Shown piece after piece: positions 1 through 10,714 of a DNA stretch of 64,000 nt (position 1 is the stretch's first letter; every line of letters begins with the position of its first letter). Source of the DNA: Pleomorphomonas sp. T1.2MG-36 (GTDB taxonomy: Bacteria > Pseudomonadota > Alphaproteobacteria > Rhizobiales > Pleomorphomonadaceae); the NCBI RefSeq assembly GCF_950100655.1, contig NZ_CATNLY010000034.1, forward strand, positions 320,349 through 384,348, given 5' to 3'. Under the pieces are notes generated by a model. It did no database searches. It was not told the origin of the DNA and worked only from the letters and a program-made list of their open reading frames with translations. The position numbers and the translations under genes were made by a program.

Positions 1-719
1 ACCTTCTGGTGGCGCCGCTGCACCGAGCAATCGCGCTCGAAGAGGTGGACGATGTTGCCGTGGGTATCGCCGAGGATCTGCACCTCGACGTGACGGGCCC
101 GTTCCACCAGCTTTTCGAGGTAGACCTCGTCCTTGCCGAAGGCCGCCATTGCCTCGCGCTTGGCCGTCACCACTTCGCGCAGCAGCGTCGCTTCGTCGCG
201 AATGACGCGCATGCCGCGGCCGCCGCCGCCCCACGACGCCTTGAGCATCACCGGATAGCCGATGCGCTTGGCCTCGGCCTTCACCACTTCCATGTCGTCC
301 GGCAGCGGATCGGTGGCCGGCATCACCGGCACGCCCGCCTCGATGGCGAGATTGCGCGCCGCCACCTTGTTGCCGAGCTGGCGCATGGTTTCCGGCGACG
401 GCCCGATAAAGGTGATACCGGCGTCGCGGCAGGCTTCGGCGAACTCCGGACTCTCCGACAGGAGGCCATAGCCCGGGTGGATGGCATCGGCCTTCGATTC
501 CTTGGCGACGCGCAAGATCTCGGGAATGCTGAGATAGGCCTCGATCGGCCCCAATCCGGCACCGATCTGGTAGGCCTCGTCAGCCTTGAAGCGGTGCAAC
601 GCCAGCCGATCCTCCTCGGCATAGACGGCCACCGTCTTCAGCCCGAGCTCGTTGGCGGCGCGGAAAACGCGGATGGCGATTTCGGATCGGTTGGCGACAA
701 GCACCTTGGTGATCGGCAC
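1..719 (-). CDS. pyc: pyruvate carboxylase, N-terminal part, runs off the left edge
   Basis: This is the biotin carboxylase end of pyruvate carboxylase, the cytoplasmic anaplerotic enzyme making oxaloacetate from pyruvate, bicarbonate and ATP. About 239 residues are visible: the opening KVLVANRSEIAIRVFRA, then HPGYGLLSESPEF, the ATP-grasp glycine loop WGGGGRGMRV near residue 165 and RHVEVQILGD. The segment LALHRFKADEAYQIG is typical of rhizobial pyruvate carboxylase rather than acetyl- or propionyl-CoA carboxylase. The carboxyltransferase and biotinyl domains lie outside the window. I chose the GTG at 719 because GGAG sits six bases upstream and the product then starts MPITK as in relatives. 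An ATG at 731 is in frame but has no Shine-Dalgarno sequence. An inverted repeat at 734-757 lies in the leader. Confidence 0.9.
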   Translation of the reverse strand, partial: MPITKVLVANRSEIAIRVFRAANELGLKTVAVYAEEDRLALHRFKADEAYQIGAGLGPIEAYLSIPEILRVAKESKADAIHPGYGLLSESPEFAEACRDAGITFIGPSPETMRQLGNKVAARNLAIEAGVPVMPATDPLPDDMEVVKAEAKRIGYPVMLKASWGGGGRGMRVIRDEATLLREVVTAKREAMAAFGKDEVYLEKLVERARHVEVQILGDTHGNIVHLFERDCSVQRRHQK

Positions 720-733
720 GGCAAGCTCCATAA

Positions 734-757
734 GGGAAACTACGTTGGTGGTTTCCC
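734..757. promoter_or_regulatory. inverted repeat upstream of pyc
   Basis: GGGAAAC and GTTTCCC form perfect 7-base arms separated by ten bases, just upstream of the pyruvate carboxylase start. It could be an operator or a leader hairpin. I recognise no specific regulator. The remaining sequence between pyc and opgH holds only this repeat and the hairpin at 937-970. Confidence 0.3.
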
Positions 758-936
758 TAGCAGGCTTGACGGCTAATGTCATATCCCAACGACGCTTTTC
801 GCCCTTGTCCTTTTGGAGAGGGGAAAACGCGCCGTTCGGTGTCCGAACGATCAAACCGATTTAGATTTGCGAGATTTCGTCGTCACTTAGCCGGATGATG
901 GCAACGCATTCCAGTCGAAAGAGGAATGGTTCATGC

Positions 937-970
937 AAAACATGCATACCGGCTTCCTTCGGCATGCATG
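937..970 (-). terminator. probable intrinsic terminator of opgGH
   Basis: On the minus strand an 11-base stem (960-970 pairing with 941-951, one G-T wobble, 8-base loop) is followed directly by four T (940-937). It lies 30 bases past the opgH stop, the right place to end the opgGH transcript. The T run is short. Confidence 0.5.
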
Positions 971-999
971 GCGATGGCGGCTGACCGCCACCGCTTTTC

Positions 1000-3186
1000 T
1001 CAGGCGGTACGCGCCGCCGCTTGCACCGCCATGACCTGACGGTTGAGCGGCTTCTGGGCCAGCGCGTCGAGAATGCGCGGCGTGGCGATCAACGTCGCCC
1101 GTTCCTTGGCATCGAGGAAAGAGACGCCCTCCTCGATGGTCTCGGCCTCGCCGACCTTGGCCAGTGCCAGCGCCGACACCGGATCGACCCGGCCAGGTGG
1201 GCGCGGCGCCATGCGGTCGATCAGCGCCAGATGCTGCATCAGAAGTTCGGGATCGGCGACGATGTCGACCAGGCTCGGTGCAGTGGCAATCGCCTCCACA
1301 TAGGCCGGGCGGGCCTCCTCCATGCGCCCCTGGATACCGGGACAAAGACGCTCTTCAGGGATCCTCAGGAGACCCAGCCATTTCACGAAACGGCCGACGG
1401 CGTTGGAGCCGGTCAGTCCGGAAATCGGTACGGCGAACACCATGCCCAGAATGGCTGGCGACAACCAGGCGAACAACACCCAGCTGTCGGCAATGGCTGC
1501 CCAGGCCAAGGCGATGCCGGCCAGCACGTGCCAACGATGGCGGATGATCAGGTCACGGAGCGGCAGGCCGCCATCGTCGCGCCGCTGCGGTTTCCAGCCG
1601 GCGTCCCGGTGCAGCACGATCTCTGTGACGGCGCCGGTCTGGATCAGCATCATGATCGGGGCGACCAGCGCCGACACGATCACCTCGAAGATGAAGGACA
1701 GAATGAGGCCGAGGAAGCCGCCAGCGGCCTTGCGGTCGCGGGAGTTGAAGAAGAAGGCAATGAGTCCGAGAATTTTCGGCAGGAACAGAACGCCCATCGT
1801 CAGCGCGAACAAGGCAAGCGCCCGCTCGGCGTCGATGCGAGGCCACGAGGGAAACAGCTGGAACTCGTCCTTGAAATACTCCGGCCGAATGTAGTGGGCC
1901 TGCAGCGTCAGGGCGAGACCGGACAGGATCAGCAACAGCCAGAGCGGCGAGGCAAGATAGCTCATGATGCCGGTGAGGATGTGCGAACGCGACACCCAGT
2001 GCAGCCCACGCCCGCCGATCACCTTCAGGTGCTGCAGGTTGCCCTGACACCAGCGACGATCGCGAACGGCCAGATCGACCAGCGACGGCGGGCTTTCCTC
2101 ATAGGAGCCGGACAAGTCGTCGGCGATGATGACGTTCCAGCCGGCACGCCGGATCAGCGCGGCCTCGACGAAGTCGTGGCTCATGATGTGGCCGCCGAAC
2201 GGCGGCTTGCCGGAGAGTTCGGGAAGACCGGCCGAGTTCAGGAAGGCCTCGGTGCGGATGATCGCGTTGTGGCCCCAGAAGTTGCCTTCCTTCTGCACCC
2301 ACCAGGAAAGGCCGGTGCCGACCACCGGTCCGTAAACACGGCCGGCGAACTGCTGCAGTCGGGCCATCACCGTCGTGCCGTTGACCAGCATCGGAATGGT
2401 CTGAATGAGGCCGGCGTCGGGATCGGCTTCCATCCGGCGAGCCAATTCGACGATTGTCCGCCCTTCCATCAGACTGTCGGCATCGAGAACCAGAAGATGG
2501 TCGTAGGCGCTGGCCCAACGCTTGCAGAAGTCGCCGACGTTGCCGGCCTTCTTGGCGGTGTTGTTGCGCCGCCGGCGATAATAGATGCGAGTGAAGCTGC
2601 CGATACGATCACGGGCGGCGAGCAGCGCCGCCTCTTCCTGCAACACCACTTCGGGATCGGTGGTGTCGGCCAGGACGAACCAGTCGAAGGCGTGGCTCTG
2701 CCCGAGCGATTCGACGTCGCGGGCCATCGCCTCGATGGCGGCGAAAACGCGCGAAGGATCCTCGTTATAGGTCGGCATCAACATCGCCGTGCGCTTGCGC
2801 AGCGGCTCGTCCGACCAGGGCGCCGGACGGGAGAACCGCCGGGAAACCAGCTTGAAGAAGCCGAAGATGGCCGCGACGGACGACAAGGCGATCCAGGCGA
2901 AGGTCACCGTGAACAGGACGAGCACGACGCGTTCGATCGGCGTCAGGTCGCCCAGCGCCAGCACCGCGTACATCTCGTTAAAGGCATAGGCGAGCAGCGC
3001 TGCCGTGCCACCGATGACTGCGAAGCGCTTCAGAAACGACGAGCGGCTGGCAGGGTTCACCAGACGACGCCTGTCTTTGCGGCGGAAGCGCTTGAGATTC
3101 TGGGCGGGCATGTCCGCCGGATGTTCCGGCGGCATGCCCGTTGCGTATCGCCCGCTGACGGCGACGTCGCGAACTATGCTGTCCAT
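1000..3186 (-). CDS. opgH: osmoregulated periplasmic glucan glucosyltransferase OpgH
   Basis: This inner-membrane family 2 glycosyltransferase polymerises glucose from UDP-glucose into the backbone of osmoregulated periplasmic glucans and exports it. The 728-residue protein has two N-terminal membrane segments (about 52-72 and 84-110), a cytoplasmic domain with [14 protein letters not shown] near residue 234 and the QxxRW-type signature RDRRWCQGN near 375, then several C-terminal membrane segments between about 405 and 600. It overlaps the end of opgG by 13 bases, so the two are translationally coupled. The start at 3186 has a weak ribosome site; Met18 and Met26 are alternatives. The C-terminal 120 residues are cytoplasmic and not diagnostic. 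Confidence 0.93.
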   Translation of the reverse strand: MDSIVRDVAVSGRYATGMPPEHPADMPAQNLKRFRRKDRRRLVNPASRSSFLKRFAVIGGTAALLAYAFNEMYAVLALGDLTPIERVVLVLFTVTFAWIALSSVAAIFGFFKLVSRRFSRPAPWSDEPLRKRTAMLMPTYNEDPSRVFAAIEAMARDVESLGQSHAFDWFVLADTTDPEVVLQEEAALLAARDRIGSFTRIYYRRRRNNTAKKAGNVGDFCKRWASAYDHLLVLDADSLMEGRTIVELARRMEADPDAGLIQTIPMLVNGTTVMARLQQFAGRVYGPVVGTGLSWWVQKEGNFWGHNAIIRTEAFLNSAGLPELSGKPPFGGHIMSHDFVEAALIRRAGWNVIIADDLSGSYEESPPSLVDLAVRDRRWCQGNLQHLKVIGGRGLHWVSRSHILTGIMSYLASPLWLLLILSGLALTLQAHYIRPEYFKDEFQLFPSWPRIDAERALALFALTMGVLFLPKILGLIAFFFNSRDRKAAGGFLGLILSFIFEVIVSALVAPIMMLIQTGAVTEIVLHRDAGWKPQRRDDGGLPLRDLIIRHRWHVLAGIALAWAAIADSWVLFAWLSPAILGMVFAVPISGLTGSNAVGRFVKWLGLLRIPEERLCPGIQGRMEEARPAYVEAIATAPSLVDIVADPELLMQHLALIDRMAPRPPGRVDPVSALALAKVGEAETIEEGVSFLDAKERATLIATPRILDALAQKPLNRQVMAVQAAARTA

Positions 3187-4733
3187 CGGAAGGCCCAGGT
3201 CTCCGCTGTCTGCCCCGCTTCAAAGGCAAGCGCCGCCGTAAGCTCGATCAGGGTCTCGTTCTGCGGATCCAGTTCGAAGCTGAGGCGCATGCCACCCGTT
3301 TCGGGATTGGCGATGACGACGACGTTCTTGACCGTTCCCTTGGACGCCTGCACCGACGCCTTGGCAGCGCCGAGCTTGGCCGGATCGACGCCCTCGAAAA
3401 AGCTGTAGTCGATGACGAACAGCCGAACCGGCGTCGGCCCGCCGATGCCTGCCCGGCCCGACCGGGTCGCGGTGACGTAGGCGGCGCCAGCCCCGAGGGC
3501 CGGGTCGCTGCCCCAGAACAGGCGGTAGGCGAAGAAGAATTCCGTACCGGCGGGGATTTTGTCCTGAGGGGCCCAGTAGGCGACGATGTTGTCATGGATT
3601 TCCGAGTTGGTCGGAATTTCCACCAAGGTCACCGCGCCGGCGCCCCAGTCGCCCACCGGCTCGATCCACAGCGACGGCCGCTTCTGATAGGCGGCCTCGA
3701 GATCCTGATAGGACCCGAAACCGCGATTGCGCTGAACGAGCCCAAAGCCGCGCGGGCTGCGGTCCTGGAAGGCGGAGATCTGCAGTTCCTTCGGATTGGC
3801 GAGCGGACGCCACCAGCGATCGCCCCGGCCGGTAACCATCAGCATGCCGTCGGAGTCATGCACCTCCGGACGGAAGTCGTCGATGTCGGTGCGGCCATTG
3901 GCCGAGAAGAAGAACATCGAAGTGCCCGGAGCGAGACCGACCTTCTCGAGATCGGCGCGCGGGAACAGCTGCGCTTCGACATCGATGGTGGTCGGCAGAC
4001 CCGGCCGGATGGTGAACCGGTAGGCACCGGCGACCGAAGGGCTGTCGAGCAAGGCATTGACGACGCAGGTGTCCGAGCCGGCCGTCGGCGTTTCCACCCA
4101 GAAGGCGCGGAACAGCGGAAACTCTTCTCCCTCGGGATCGGCGGTCTTGAGGGCGAGGCCGCGCGCCGAAAGGCCGTAGACTTCGTCCTTGCCCAGCGAG
4201 CGGAAATAGCTCGCGCCCTGGAAAACCAGCACCTCGTCGAACACGTCGGGTTTGTTGAGCGGCGAATGCAGGCGGAAACCCGAGAAACCGATGTCCTCCG
4301 CCGGAATCGGCTGGGGTACCAGCGGCCCGTAATTGAACAGATTGGGATCGTAGGGAACGTGGGTCGCCTGCCCGTTCTCGACGAGCGCCATCTCGACGGG
4401 ATCCTTGAAATAGGACCCGCGATGGAAGAGCTGCATCTGGTAGGGCAAGCCCTTGTCGGCCCAGATGGCCGTTTCCGGACGGAAGCGGATGTCGCGATAC
4501 TGATCGTAGGTGAGGTTCTCGAGGATCGACGGCAGGCTCGTATCCGGCGCCTCGTAGGGCTTCTTGGAGAGGGCGCGCGCGATCTCGGCCACCGTCGATC
4601 GGGTGAACGGTCCGGTCACCGCGAACTGATGCTGCAAGGTTGCCGCCCGCGCCGCAGCCGGAACCCCGGTCGCGACCACGACGGCACCCACCGCCGTCAG
4701 CGCACGGGCAAGAAAATCACGGCGATCAATCAT
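3174..4733 (-). CDS. opgG: glucan biosynthesis protein OpgG (periplasmic)
   Basis: OpgG is a periplasmic protein needed to build the branched structure of osmoregulated periplasmic glucans, working with OpgH encoded immediately downstream. From the ATG at 4733 the product is 519 residues and begins with a twin-arginine export signal: [10 protein letters not shown] followed by a hydrophobic stretch and AARA. The family block follows ([16 protein letters not shown] near 50, then [12 protein letters not shown]). An ATG at 4775 would add 14 residues ahead of the signal, which is less natural. A Tat-type signal makes OpgD an alternative name, since E. coli OpgD is Tat-exported. Pairing with opgH and the usual rhizobial naming favour OpgG. 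Confidence 0.88.
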   Translation of the reverse strand: MIDRRDFLARALTAVGAVVVATGVPAAARAATLQHQFAVTGPFTRSTVAEIARALSKKPYEAPDTSLPSILENLTYDQYRDIRFRPETAIWADKGLPYQMQLFHRGSYFKDPVEMALVENGQATHVPYDPNLFNYGPLVPQPIPAEDIGFSGFRLHSPLNKPDVFDEVLVFQGASYFRSLGKDEVYGLSARGLALKTADPEGEEFPLFRAFWVETPTAGSDTCVVNALLDSPSVAGAYRFTIRPGLPTTIDVEAQLFPRADLEKVGLAPGTSMFFFSANGRTDIDDFRPEVHDSDGMLMVTGRGDRWWRPLANPKELQISAFQDRSPRGFGLVQRNRGFGSYQDLEAAYQKRPSLWIEPVGDWGAGAVTLVEIPTNSEIHDNIVAYWAPQDKIPAGTEFFFAYRLFWGSDPALGAGAAYVTATRSGRAGIGGPTPVRLFVIDYSFFEGVDPAKLGAAKASVQASKGTVKNVVVIANPETGGMRLSFELDPQNETLIELTAALAFEAGQTAETWAFRWTA

Positions 4734-4952
4734 GGGATTCCCGACAGAAAGGTCCACAGCGGCTCCACTCGTCATTCACTATGGGCGCGGGAACAGGGGA
4801 CGAAACACAAAATTTCCGTCACGTCGCCAAGGTGCGGCGCCGGCTCGTCCGAAGTCCCGAAAATGCCCTCTTACCCGTTGGATTCCAACATGGCATTTGG
4901 ATACCAGACCGGCACGTTGGTGCATAGAACCATACGCTGCCGGCCATCGAAA

Positions 4953-5744
4953 TTATACAGCCTCGCCCGCATGCCCGCCATGACGGGAAGCGGTCTCGAT
5001 GAGCTCCACCTCCGCCTCCGCGCACAGCTGCCGCACGCCGTCCCGAGGGCAGCGATCGGTGACGAACACGTCCACCTGAGCGACGGACCCGATCCTGACC
5101 GGTGCGGTGCGTTCGAACTTGGTCTCGTCGGCCACCAGGATCACCCGCCGGGCGTTGGCGATGATCGCCTGGGCGACCTTCACCTCGCGGAAATCGTAGT
5201 CGAAAAGCGCGCCATCCTCGTCGATCGCCGACGTGCCGACGATGGCGAAATCCACCTTGAACTGGCGAATGAAATCCACAGCCGCCTCGCCGATGATGCC
5301 ACCGTCGGCGTGGCGCACCTGCCCGCCGGCAATCACCACTTCGATGCCAGAGTAGGCGCGCATCAGATTGGCGACATTGATGTTGTTGGTGATCACCATC
5401 AAACCGGAGTGCTGCAGCAGCGCCTGCGCCACCGCCTCCGTGGTGGTCCCGATGTTGATGAACAGCGACGCGTCGTTGGGAATGAGCGCGGCGGCGGCTT
5501 CCGCGATCGCCCGTTTCTCGGCAGCGGCGATCTGGCGGCGCGCCTCGTAGCCGACGTTCTTCACCGTCGATGCCAGTACCGCGCCGCCGTGCACGCGGGC
5601 GAGCAGGCGGCGGTCGCAAAGTTCGTTGAGGTCCTTGCGGATGGTCTGCGGAGACACCTCGAAACGCGCGGCAAGATCGTCGACCAGAACGCGGCCGACC
5701 TCGCGGGCAAGATCCAGGATGGCATGTTGGCGATCGATCAGCAT
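4953..5744 (-). CDS. DeoR/GlpR-family transcriptional regulator
   Basis: This is a sugar-type repressor of the DeoR family, 263 residues from the ATG at 5744. The N-terminal winged helix contains LIDRQHAILDLA and SPQTIRKDLNEL (residues 1-55). The C-terminal DeoRC domain shows LFINIGTTTEAVAQAL, VITNNINVANLM, VIAGGQVR and ADETKFER, consistent with binding a phosphorylated sugar. A longer reading from 5828 would overlap the deformylase-like gene and precedes the conserved start, so I rejected it. The regulon is unknown. It lies 219 bases upstream of opgG on the same strand, with no glp or deo genes nearby. Control of opgGH is possible but untested. Confidence 0.85.
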   Translation of the reverse strand: MLIDRQHAILDLAREVGRVLVDDLAARFEVSPQTIRKDLNELCDRRLLARVHGGAVLASTVKNVGYEARRQIAAAEKRAIAEAAAALIPNDASLFINIGTTTEAVAQALLQHSGLMVITNNINVANLMRAYSGIEVVIAGGQVRHADGGIIGEAAVDFIRQFKVDFAIVGTSAIDEDGALFDYDFREVKVAQAIIANARRVILVADETKFERTAPVRIGSVAQVDVFVTDRCPRDGVRQLCAEAEVELIETASRHGGHAGEAV

Positions 5745-5799
5745 GGCTTTCTCGGGGCGAACGTTTCGCGGGCGCAGTCTAGCGACGAATGGGGAAATC

Positions 5800-6315
5800 T
5801 CACGGCGACAAAATGGCGGAGCGGGCACCGAGCTTCTGATAACGCTTCAGCAGCCGTTCCCTTTTGAGCCGCGACAACCGGTCGATCCAGAATATGCCGT
5901 CGAGCTGATCGATTTCGTGCTGCAGCACGGCGGCATGGAAACCGTCCGCCTCCTCGGCGTCCCGCCTGCCGTCAAGGTGGGAGTAGACGATACGCACCGC
6001 CCGCGGTCGCTCGACCTCGGCGCTGACGCCGGGCATGGCGACCGAGCCCTCCTCGTTGACCATGGTTTCGGCGGAAAACCGCTCGATCGACGGGTTGAAA
6101 TAGACGTGGATCGCCGCCCCGCTCGATGGTCTCACGGCGATCACCCGCCGGAGAACGCCGATGTGAGGCGCGGCGAGACCGATGGCCGGCGCGCGCTCGA
6201 CGGCGGCGACAAGATCGGCGGCAAGAGCCGCAAGCCCGTCATCGAAAACGGCCACCGCCTCGGCAACCGAGCGAAGCCTCGGATCGGGATAGGTCAAAAG
6301 AGGTTGCACCGTCAT
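5800..6315 (-). CDS. peptide deformylase-like protein lacking two metal ligands
   Basis: This 171-residue protein has the peptide deformylase fold and motif order, but its active site is altered. Motif 1 is IGLAAPH (45-51). Motif 2, normally EGCLS, reads EGSVA with Ser91 in place of the metal-binding Cys. Motif 3, normally QHExDH, reads QHEIDQ with Gln137 replacing the second metal-binding His, while His133 and Glu134 remain. It should not bind the catalytic metal normally and is probably not a functional deformylase. PDF-like proteins of this kind are, from memory, known in rhizobia. It may bind ribosomes or formyl peptides, but that is inference. A true def gene should exist elsewhere. Confidence 0.85.
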   Translation of the reverse strand: MTVQPLLTYPDPRLRSVAEAVAVFDDGLAALAADLVAAVERAPAIGLAAPHIGVLRRVIAVRPSSGAAIHVYFNPSIERFSAETMVNEEGSVAMPGVSAEVERPRAVRIVYSHLDGRRDAEEADGFHAAVLQHEIDQLDGIFWIDRLSRLKRERLLKRYQKLGARSAILSP

Positions 6316-6628
6316 GGCTGGAAATCTCTCACCAGAGTCAACAGAGCCCTAACACCGCCAACTGGGGGAAATTCATACGTAGTAATATTTAATCTGGATG
6401 AATTATTCAGACTTCCTAACGGCTGTTCACCGCAAAAACCGCAGAGACCCGCCATTCCCGCCAAGTTACTGTAAACTCGACCCCAACATGGTAAACGAAC
6501 GATAAATGAGGACCGGACGCGGGTTAACGAAAACCTGCAAAAAAGGCAAAAATTGCCGTTCATCTCGGAACGAGGCTTTCAATCGCCCCTGTTAGAAAGC
6601 AGGCAATCGCGTTCCGGAGTCCTGCAAT
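6316..6628. other. AT-richer intergenic region, no gene seen
   Basis: This 313-base gap is noticeably richer in A and T than its surroundings and separates the divergent deformylase-like gene and the small secreted protein. It should hold both promoters. I see no convincing -35/-10 pair and no RNA gene. An 83-codon minus-strand reading frame here has unusual composition and no ribosome site, so I did not call it. Confidence 0.5.
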
Positions 6629-6952
6629 ATGAAACGCCTTCTCGTCGCCGCAGCCTTTGCCTCCCTTCTCGTGGCTGCTTCCTCCACCGGTGCTTCTGCC
6701 TTCAGCATGAACGTTCCGAAGTCGGTCGTGATGGCCGCCGTGTCGGCGCCAACCGTCAGTTCCGCCGAGCGGACCTTCGTCTTCCCGCCGCTCACCTTCC
6801 TCTCGGCCGCCGGTGACTATGCCGCCCGGGTTCGCTCGGAGGTGATCGACGTTTTCGCTCCCGGCATCATCGACGGCATCGGAGCCGCCTATTACCGCGC
6901 CCTCGGCGTGTCGACCCCGACATCGGCCGTGCCGGAACTCGTCGCCATCTGA
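6629..6952 (+). CDS. small secreted protein of unknown function
   Basis: I do not recognise this 107-residue protein. It begins with a clear signal peptide (MKRLLVAAAFASLLVAASS, likely cleavage after ASA near residue 24), leaving a mature protein of about 83 residues without cysteines or obvious membrane segments. The Shine-Dalgarno GGAG lies nine bases before the ATG. A weakly amphipathic segment, VRSEVIDVFAPGIIDGIGAAYY, sits near the middle (about 68-90). It stands alone between a divergent gene and the YciI-EVE group, followed by a probable terminator at 7026-7058. A periplasmic or surface location is the only inference I would make. Confidence 0.65.
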   Translation: MKRLLVAAAFASLLVAASSTGASAFSMNVPKSVVMAAVSAPTVSSAERTFVFPPLTFLSAAGDYAARVRSEVIDVFAPGIIDGIGAAYYRALGVSTPTSAVPELVAI

Positions 6953-7025
6953 GGCATCGGCCCGGCCGTCGGAACGCGCACGGCCGGACACGACGCCCAC
7001 GTCCCAACACTCCGGTTCCATCAAT

Positions 7026-7058
7026 GGCCTCGGCGGCGCCCTCCGCCGGGGCCATTTG
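7026..7058 (+). terminator. probable intrinsic terminator after the secreted protein gene
   Basis: An 11-base stem (7026-7036 with 7043-7053, one G-T pair) with a 6-base loop is followed by ATTTG. A second perfect 8-base stem lies just upstream (6962-6969 with 6980-6987). The T tract is weak, so Rho-assisted termination is also possible. Confidence 0.4.
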
Positions 7059-7205
7059 CATGCGTTTTCCCGTCAAAGCCGGCGCGGCGAGCCTGTCTAG
7101 CAACGACCGGGAGTTTCAGTGCCGGGTCTTTCGATCCAACGGTTCCATCCGGCGGGGAAATGCACTAGGGTCCGCCTCATTCCATCGTCGCATTCGAGGC
7201 GAACC

Positions 7206-7490
7206 ATGCATTATGTCGTCAGTTGCATCGACAAGATCGGGCTTCTCCCCGTCCGGCAGGCCAACCGCGCCGCCCATCTCGAATATGTCAAGGCCAACGC
7301 CGATACCATCCTGGTCGGAGGCCCCTATCTCGACGATGCCGGCAACATGATCGGCTCGCTGCTGATCACCGAGGCCGTCGATCTCAAGACGCTGCAGACG
7401 GTACTGGCGGAAGATCCCTATGCCCGGGCCGGCCTGTTCGAGAGCGTCGACATCAAGCCGTGGAAGTGGGTGATCGGCGCGCCGGGCTGA
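7206..7490 (+). CDS. YciI family protein
   Basis: This is a small ferredoxin-like-fold protein of the YciI family, 94 residues. It begins MHYVVSCIDKIG and carries the conserved R-x4-HLEYV segment and the GGPYLDDAGNMIGS block, ending in KPWKWVIG, all typical of the family. The biochemical role is unsettled; members are thought to act as small enzymes or ligand-binding modules. The ATG at 7206 has GAGG eight bases upstream. It is followed 31 bases later by the EVE-domain gene. In many Hyphomicrobiales, from memory, YciI and EVE genes sit just downstream of gpsA; here gpsA lies 30 kb away. Confidence 0.85.
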   Translation: MHYVVSCIDKIGLLPVRQANRAAHLEYVKANADTILVGGPYLDDAGNMIGSLLITEAVDLKTLQTVLAEDPYARAGLFESVDIKPWKWVIGAPG

Positions 7491-7521
7491 GGCCGCCGAC
7501 AGACCGCGACAGGGAGCGCCC

Positions 7522-7935
7522 ATGGCCCACTGGCTGTTCAAGTCCGAACCTTTCAAGTTCTCCTTCGCCGCCCTCAAGACTAAGGGTGCGGCCGGCACCG
7601 AGTGGGACGGCGTGCGCAACTACCTCGCCCGCAACAACATGCGGGCGATGAACGTGGGCGATCAGGGCTTCTTCTATCACTCCAACGAAGGCCTCGCCGT
7701 TGTCGGCATCTGCGAGGTCATCGCCCCGTCCCATCCCGACAGCACCACCGACGATCCGCGATGGGACTGCGTCGACGTGCGGGCGGTCCGCGATCTCAAG
7801 CGCCCCGTCACGCTCGCCGAAATCAAGGCGGAACCTTCGTTGTCCAAGATGAGCCTCGTCACCTCGATGCGCCTTTCCGTGCAGCCGGTGACCGACGAGG
7901 AATGGGAAACCGTCATCGCCATGGCCGAACGGTGA
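7522..7935 (+). CDS. EVE domain-containing protein
   Basis: This 137-residue protein consists of one EVE domain, a PUA/YTH-like fold expected to bind modified nucleotides or RNA. Family features include the opening HWLFKSEP, TEWDGVRNYLARNNMRAM, the GDQGFFYHSN turn and VVGICEV. GGGAGC precedes the ATG. Its stop overlaps the GTG start of the downstream methyltransferase (GTGA, 7932-7935), so the two are translationally coupled. The molecular target of stand-alone bacterial EVE proteins is not established. The shared operon with a lysine methyltransferase could be incidental. Confidence 0.9.
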   Translation: MAHWLFKSEPFKFSFAALKTKGAAGTEWDGVRNYLARNNMRAMNVGDQGFFYHSNEGLAVVGICEVIAPSHPDSTTDDPRWDCVDVRAVRDLKRPVTLAEIKAEPSLSKMSLVTSMRLSVQPVTDEEWETVIAMAER

Positions 7936-8585
7936 GCGGCCCATCTCGCGAAAGCGCCTTCGTCCTGCGCGAGACGCGGCCGCATGCGCCGCCGCTTGTG
8001 CCGGAACTGCGGCTACGGCTCGCCGATGAGGCGATGGACCTCTGGCAGGCAACCGAAGCGGATCTCGGACGGGACGGGCTGCCACCGCCCTTCTGGGCCT
8101 TCGCCTGGGCCGGCGGGCAGGCGCTCGCCCGCCATGTGCTCGACCATCCCGAGGTCGTCCGCGGCGCTCGCGTGCTGGATTTCGCCTCCGGCTCGGGCAT
8201 CGTCGCCATCGCGGCCAAGCGCGCCGGCGCTCGCCAGGTCGTGGCCACCGATATCGATCCATACGCCCGCGCCGCCATCCTGATCAACGCCGCCGACAAC
8301 GGCGTGGAGGTGGAGGCACCGGACGTCGACTACCTCGACCAAGGCGCCGCCGGCTTCGACGTGGTGCTGGCCGGCGACGTCTTCTACGAACGGCCGATGG
8401 CCTCTCGCGTCGAGCCATTCCTGCGCGCCGCGCAGGCGGGAGGCGCCGCCGTGCTGTTCGGCGACCCCGGCCGCGCCTATCTTCCGGCCACCGGCATCGC
8501 GCCGCTGGCGACCTACGAAGTGCCCGTGCCGCGCGCCATCGAGGACCGCGACGTCAGAACCACCCGTGTCTGGCGTTTCACCTGA
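7932..8585 (+). CDS. class I SAM methyltransferase, ETF-beta lysine methyltransferase type
   Basis: This 217-residue methyltransferase resembles the electron-transfer-flavoprotein beta-subunit lysine methyltransferase (METTL20/ETFBKMT) family. The SAM-binding loop is VLDFASGSGIVAIAA, followed by the acidic ATDIDPYA motif. The family signature DVFYE (human GDMFYD) and the later GDPGRAYLP are present, as is a conserved TRVW near the C-terminus. An Agrobacterium homologue is, from memory, known to methylate ETF-beta. The GTG at 7932 overlaps the upstream EVE stop as GTGA. A general ribosomal-protein methyltransferase role is the main alternative. No etf genes lie in the window. Confidence 0.8.
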   Translation: MSGPSRESAFVLRETRPHAPPLVPELRLRLADEAMDLWQATEADLGRDGLPPPFWAFAWAGGQALARHVLDHPEVVRGARVLDFASGSGIVAIAAKRAGARQVVATDIDPYARAAILINAADNGVEVEAPDVDYLDQGAAGFDVVLAGDVFYERPMASRVEPFLRAAQAGGAAVLFGDPGRAYLPATGIAPLATYEVPVPRAIEDRDVRTTRVWRFT

Positions 8586-8607
8586 CCGAAGCCACTCGAA
8601 GTTGGTG

Positions 8608-8625
8608 ATTAGCCGGGCGGCTAAT
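8608..8625. promoter_or_regulatory. inverted repeat upstream of acs
   Basis: ATTAGCC and GGCTAAT form perfect 7-base arms around a GGGC centre, 80 bases upstream of acs. It could be an operator in the acs promoter, or the stem of a terminator for the methyltransferase gene, since a T-rich stretch follows. Confidence 0.35.
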
Positions 8626-8705
8626 GGATTTACGTGTTTTGACGGACCATACTGAAACCAGTTGGCGCATGGCCGAGGAGGGCCTTGGCGCGAGGAGGGT
8701 TTCAG

Positions 8706-10649
<1,944 letters not shown>

Positions 10650-10655
10650 CAATGG

Positions 10656-10678
10656 AAAGGGGCGGCAGAGGCCGCCCC
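10656..10678. terminator. hairpin between convergent acs and mbfA
   Basis: A perfect GC-rich 8-base stem (10659-10666 with 10671-10678) with a 4-base loop lies between two convergent genes. On the minus strand three T follow, so it may end the mbfA operon transcript; on the plus strand no T run follows the stem directly. Confidence 0.5.
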
Positions 10679-10714
10679 GATCGCTTCCAAAAATCACAAC
10701 CAACGCTTGGTAGG

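Noticed and set aside
1021..3408. A 795-codon plus-strand frame opposite opgH.
   Set aside because: OpgH is intact with all catalytic motifs on the minus strand; the opposite product has no family features.
4940..4960. A TATAAT-like sequence on the minus strand near the deoR-family stop as a promoter for opgG.
   Set aside because: It coincides with the stop codon region of the regulator gene and has no -35 at suitable spacing.
6312..6563. An 83-codon minus-strand frame in the AT-richer gap before the secreted protein.
   Set aside because: Unusual composition, no ribosome site, overlap with the deformylase-like gene start region.
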